Source: Hungatella sp. UBA3048
GTDB taxonomy: Bacteria; Bacillota; Clostridia; Lachnospirales; Lachnospiraceae
NCBI GenBank assembly: GCA_002367105.1
Contig: DFCS01000037.1
Span: forward strand, 39,308-103,307
Direction of reading: 5' to 3'
DNA: 64,000 bases
Shown here: piece by piece, positions 61,560-64,000 of the stretch
Position numbering within the stretch: the first letter of the stretch is position 1
How the letters are laid out: every line of letters begins with the position of its first letter
Translations under genes and position numbers: made by a program
The notes under the pieces: model-generated
The model's database searches: none
What the model was told of the DNA's origin: nothing
What the model saw: only the letters and a program-made list of their open reading frames with translations

Positions 61560-63316
61560 GATACAAGCTCCTCCTCACTTAATTGACTCATGGCAATTTG
61601 CCTGTATACCTCACAGTTCTGCAGCAGATCCTTGTGTTTTCCTTTGCCCACAACTCTGCCTTCATCCAGTACGATTATCTGATCAGCATCCATAATCGTG
61701 CCGATACGCTGTGCTACAATCATACTGGTCACACCTGCGGTTTCTTTCTTCAGTACATTACGCAAAATCCGATCCGTCTTATAATCCAATGCCGAAAAGG
61801 AATCATCAAATATATAGATTTCCGGCTTTCGACAGACCGCGCGGGCAATGGCAAGCCGCTGCTTCTGCCCGCCGGACACATTGGTACCGCCCTGGGCAAT
61901 GTCTGCTTCATAGCTGCCTTCCATGCGTTCAACAAAATCTGTTCCCTGTGCAATTGCAATGGCTTTTTTCATTTCGTGCTCAGAAAATCCATTGCCTCCA
62001 TTATCTCCGTATGCTACATTGGACGAAACCGACCCCTTGAATAGAACTGCTTTCTGCGGCACGTAACCAATTTTATTGTGGAGTGCCTCTTGTGTATACT
62101 CCTTAATATTCACACCGTCAATCAGGATTTCTCCCTCTGTAGCATCAAAAAAGCGCGGAACAAGGTTTATCAGTGTTGATTTACCACTTCCTGTGGAGCC
62201 GATAAATGCAATCGTTTTCCCCTGCTTTACCGTAAAGTTCACATCCTCCAGCACATAATCCGCCGCATCCGGATATTTGAAGCCCACATGCTGAAACGTA
62301 ACCTCACCTTTCAAACCAGGAACTCCATCTGTATGGCTGCCATCAAGGATTGTAGGCTCGGTGTCCAACACTTCATTGATTCTCTTAGCGGAAACGCTGG
62401 CACGGGGAAGCATGATGAAAATCATGACCAACATTAAAAATGACATAACAACCTGCATCGCATAGCTGGAGAAGACCACCATGTCAGAAAACAGTGTCAG
62501 TTTATCCGTCATCTGCGCCGCATTAATTAAGTAGGCGCCAATCCAATAGATGGAAAGGGACAGTCCACTCATAATCATATTCATGACCGGCATCATAATT
62601 GCCGTAGCACGGCTTGTATACAACTGGGTACCGGTTAATTCCTCATTTGCTTCTTCAAACTTCTTCTCCTGGTAATCCTCGGCATTATAAGCTCTCACTA
62701 CACGAAGTCCTGTCAGATTTTCACGGGTAACCCGGTTCATGTTATCTGTTAAAGATTGCATTTTCTTAAATTTCGGTATCACAAAAATCATGATGATACC
62801 AATCATAACAACCAAAATTGCAACCGCTGCGCCTGTGGCGAGTGACCATTCAAAACCCTTTCCCGCGATTTTGGTAATTGCCCATACAGCCATAATCGGA
62901 GCTTTTATAATCAGCATTAATCCCATGGTAATCAAAGTCTGAATCTGTGTAATATCGTTAGTTGAACGGGTGATCAAGCTATCCGTTGAAAAGCGGTTGA
63001 TTTCCTCCATGGAAAAGGATTCCACTGTATTAAAAAGCAGACTGCGCAGACGTTTAGAAAATGCGGCGGCAATCCGTGCCGCAAAATAACCAACAATAAC
63101 AGCACTTGCCAAACTGCCGAGTGTGCAGAGAAGCATTTTACCCCCAGCAAACCAAATATCGCTCATTGCACTACCGGGCGTTTGCACTAACATGGTTATT
63201 TCTGACATATAATCCGGTAATTTTAAATCCAGCCATACCTGGACCATCACAAATATCAAGCTAAATAATGCCATCAGCCATTCTTTGGGCTTGAGATATT
63301 TAAATATTCTAATCAT
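61556..63316 (-). CDS. ABC exporter subunit, permease fused to degenerate ATPase
   Basis: The 586-residue partner has six membrane helices and an ATPase domain with Walker A GSTGSGKST, signature VSGGQKQR, and an altered Walker B IYIFDDSFSALD with Asp instead of Glu. The switch His is replaced by Gln (VAQRIGT). These features mark the non-catalytic side of the dimer. It lies 122 bp downstream of the MarR gene, and a second MarR-like half site is present in that gap. Confidence 0.92.
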   Translation of the reverse strand: MIRIFKYLKPKEWLMALFSLIFVMVQVWLDLKLPDYMSEITMLVQTPGSAMSDIWFAGGKMLLCTLGSLASAVIVGYFAARIAAAFSKRLRSLLFNTVESFSMEEINRFSTDSLITRSTNDITQIQTLITMGLMLIIKAPIMAVWAITKIAGKGFEWSLATGAAVAILVVMIGIIMIFVIPKFKKMQSLTDNMNRVTRENLTGLRVVRAYNAEDYQEKKFEEANEELTGTQLYTSRATAIMMPVMNMIMSGLSLSIYWIGAYLINAAQMTDKLTLFSDMVVFSSYAMQVVMSFLMLVMIFIMLPRASVSAKRINEVLDTEPTILDGSHTDGVPGLKGEVTFQHVGFKYPDAADYVLEDVNFTVKQGKTIAFIGSTGSGKSTLINLVPRFFDATEGEILIDGVNIKEYTQEALHNKIGYVPQKAVLFKGSVSSNVAYGDNGGNGFSEHEMKKAIAIAQGTDFVERMEGSYEADIAQGGTNVSGGQKQRLAIARAVCRKPEIYIFDDSFSALDYKTDRILRNVLKKETAGVTSMIVAQRIGTIMDADQIIVLDEGRVVGKGKHKDLLQNCEVYRQIAMSQLSEEELVS

Positions 63317-63355
63317 AGAAAAAGCCTCCTTGTTATTAGTGTTTATATTGAACGC

Positions 63356-63366
63356 TGTTAGTTATG
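63356..63366. promoter_or_regulatory. Second MarR-like site upstream of the ABC exporter genes
   Basis: TGTTAGTTATG at 63356-63366 (plus) repeats the sequence found next to the MarR operator at 63909-63919 (minus). It may be a second binding site for the same repressor. Confidence 0.4.
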
Positions 63367-63375
63367 TGGTCCTAA

Positions 63376-63401
63376 AATGCAGACCTCGTTTGGTCTGCAT
63401 T
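63376..63401 (-). terminator. Hairpin between the MarR gene and the ABC exporter genes
   Basis: AATGCAGACC pairs perfectly with GGTCTGCATT. On the minus strand it is followed only by TTAG, so it could be a weak terminator or attenuator that lowers read-through from marR. Confidence 0.5.
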
Positions 63402-63438
63402 CTTATCTCACTATCTTTATTCCCCGATTCCGATTATT

Positions 63439-63888
63439 CTATTCAAAAGAATCCGGCATCGTGCGCTGAGCGATCTCAAAGAAGCGCGTAGAGAGACGTA
63501 CAAATTCTCTTGCGTCTTTTTCACCCATCACAGTTAATACTTGAATTAAATGATTTTGCATTCGCTGCATATTTGCCTGAATCCGCTCACGACCTTCCTC
63601 CGTAATCGTAACCAAAATAAAGCGCCTGTTCGTCGTGTCTATTTCACGGTGAATCTGCCCTTTCTTTTCGAGGGTACGGAGCGCCGCAGAGATTCTGGCC
63701 GTACTGCTGTTAAGCGCCTCACTCAGTTCAGATGGTGATGCTGGTGATTCTTTCATATAAAGATATCTTAAAATGAAAATTTCGCCTTTTCCAGAACGAT
63801 TAAATTCATCCATGACTTTTCTATGGGAGATCATATCACCCAATGAATCGACCAGTTCTTCTATACTACTCAATCTATTCACCTCCAC
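63439..63888 (-). CDS. MarR-family transcription regulator
   Basis: The 149-residue winged-helix regulator has the family pattern: ILRYLYMKESPASPSELSEALNSSTARISAALRTLEKKGQI for the recognition helices and a wing with RRFILVTITEEGRERI. An overlapping operator covers its own promoter. It lies directly upstream of the heterodimeric ABC exporter in the same direction, so it is probably the repressor of that pump, released by a ligand that the pump exports. Confidence 0.9.
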   Translation of the reverse strand: MEVNRLSSIEELVDSLGDMISHRKVMDEFNRSGKGEIFILRYLYMKESPASPSELSEALNSSTARISAALRTLEKKGQIHREIDTTNRRFILVTITEEGRERIQANMQRMQNHLIQVLTVMGEKDAREFVRLSTRFFEIAQRTMPDSFE

Positions 63889-63918
63889 CTTTCAGACAGA
63901 TATTAGTATTCATAACTA

Positions 63919-63958
63919 ACACTGTTAATAGTGTATACTATTTCTCGGGCATTGTCAA
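63919..63958 (-). promoter_or_regulatory. Promoter and operator of the marR-ABC operon
   Basis: TTGACA (plus 63953-63958) and TACACT (plus 63930-63935) are 17 bases apart on the minus strand. The -10 is covered by the palindrome ACACTGTTAATAGTGT (63919-63934), a typical autoregulated MarR operator. Confidence 0.75.
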
Positions 63959-64000
63959 GAAAATTTTCACATCTAAAATTTCCATGAGAATTGAAAAAGT

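Overview
The window looks like chromosomal DNA of a gut- or soil-type Clostridia, probably a Lachnospiraceae member related to Lacrimispora or Hungatella. That is an inference from gene style: strong AGGAGG ribosome sites, a split glycine decarboxylase under a tandem glycine riboswitch, PRD/PTS regulation, GHKL and LytTR regulators, a class B sortase and LPXTG-type anchors. I saw no tRNA, rRNA, CRISPR array, insertion sequence or phage gene. Most genes lie on the minus strand.

Layout. 1-4.1 kb: a nitroreductase cut by the window edge, a GH43-like propeller protein, a deletion scar joining remnants of a RbsD/FucU gene and an AraC gene, then a C45-type acyltransferase followed by an AraC/GyrI-like regulator. 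4.1-11.1 kb: a complete glycine cleavage operon (gcvT-gcvH-gcvPA-gcvPB-lplA-lpdA) behind a sigma-A promoter, a tandem glycine riboswitch and a terminator. 11.4-17.5 kb: an orphan AgrC-like GHKL kinase, an AraC regulator and a heterodimeric ABC exporter. 17.6-17.75 kb: a tiny transcription unit with a 9-codon ORF and a terminator but no downstream gene. 17.8-22.0 kb: a sulfur module (two YeeE/YedE halves, two TusA-like proteins, a TrxB-like flavoprotein) with a divergent LysR gene.

22.1-30.7 kb: a PTS operon with a variant HPr, a MupG-like 6-phosphoglycosidase, a PRD activator, EIIA/EIIB/EIIC, a GrdB-like protein, a glycosylasparaginase and an M20 dipeptidase. It carries two identical-architecture 21-bp palindromes, each about 43 bp upstream of a -10 hexamer that lacks a -35. 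The gene set suggests uptake and breakdown of an amino-sugar/amino-acid conjugate.

31.0-57.1 kb: the most unusual part, a 26-kb co-directional cluster of 15 genes for a cell-surface system. It encodes a 4,202-residue secreted beta-helix protein with eight repeated modules, a 1,442-residue LPKTG beta-helix/InlB-repeat protein, an IPKTG protein, a class B sortase, a cyclophilin-type lipoprotein, four paralogous membrane or lipoproteins sharing one small C-terminal domain, two paralogous secreted subunits, a Thr/Glu-rich secreted protein and small membrane proteins. Directly upstream are two recently duplicated LytTR response regulators, each followed by a conserved 48-bp element. I do not recognise this as a described system.

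59.7-64.0 kb: a MarR regulator and a second heterodimeric ABC exporter, with MarR-type operators.
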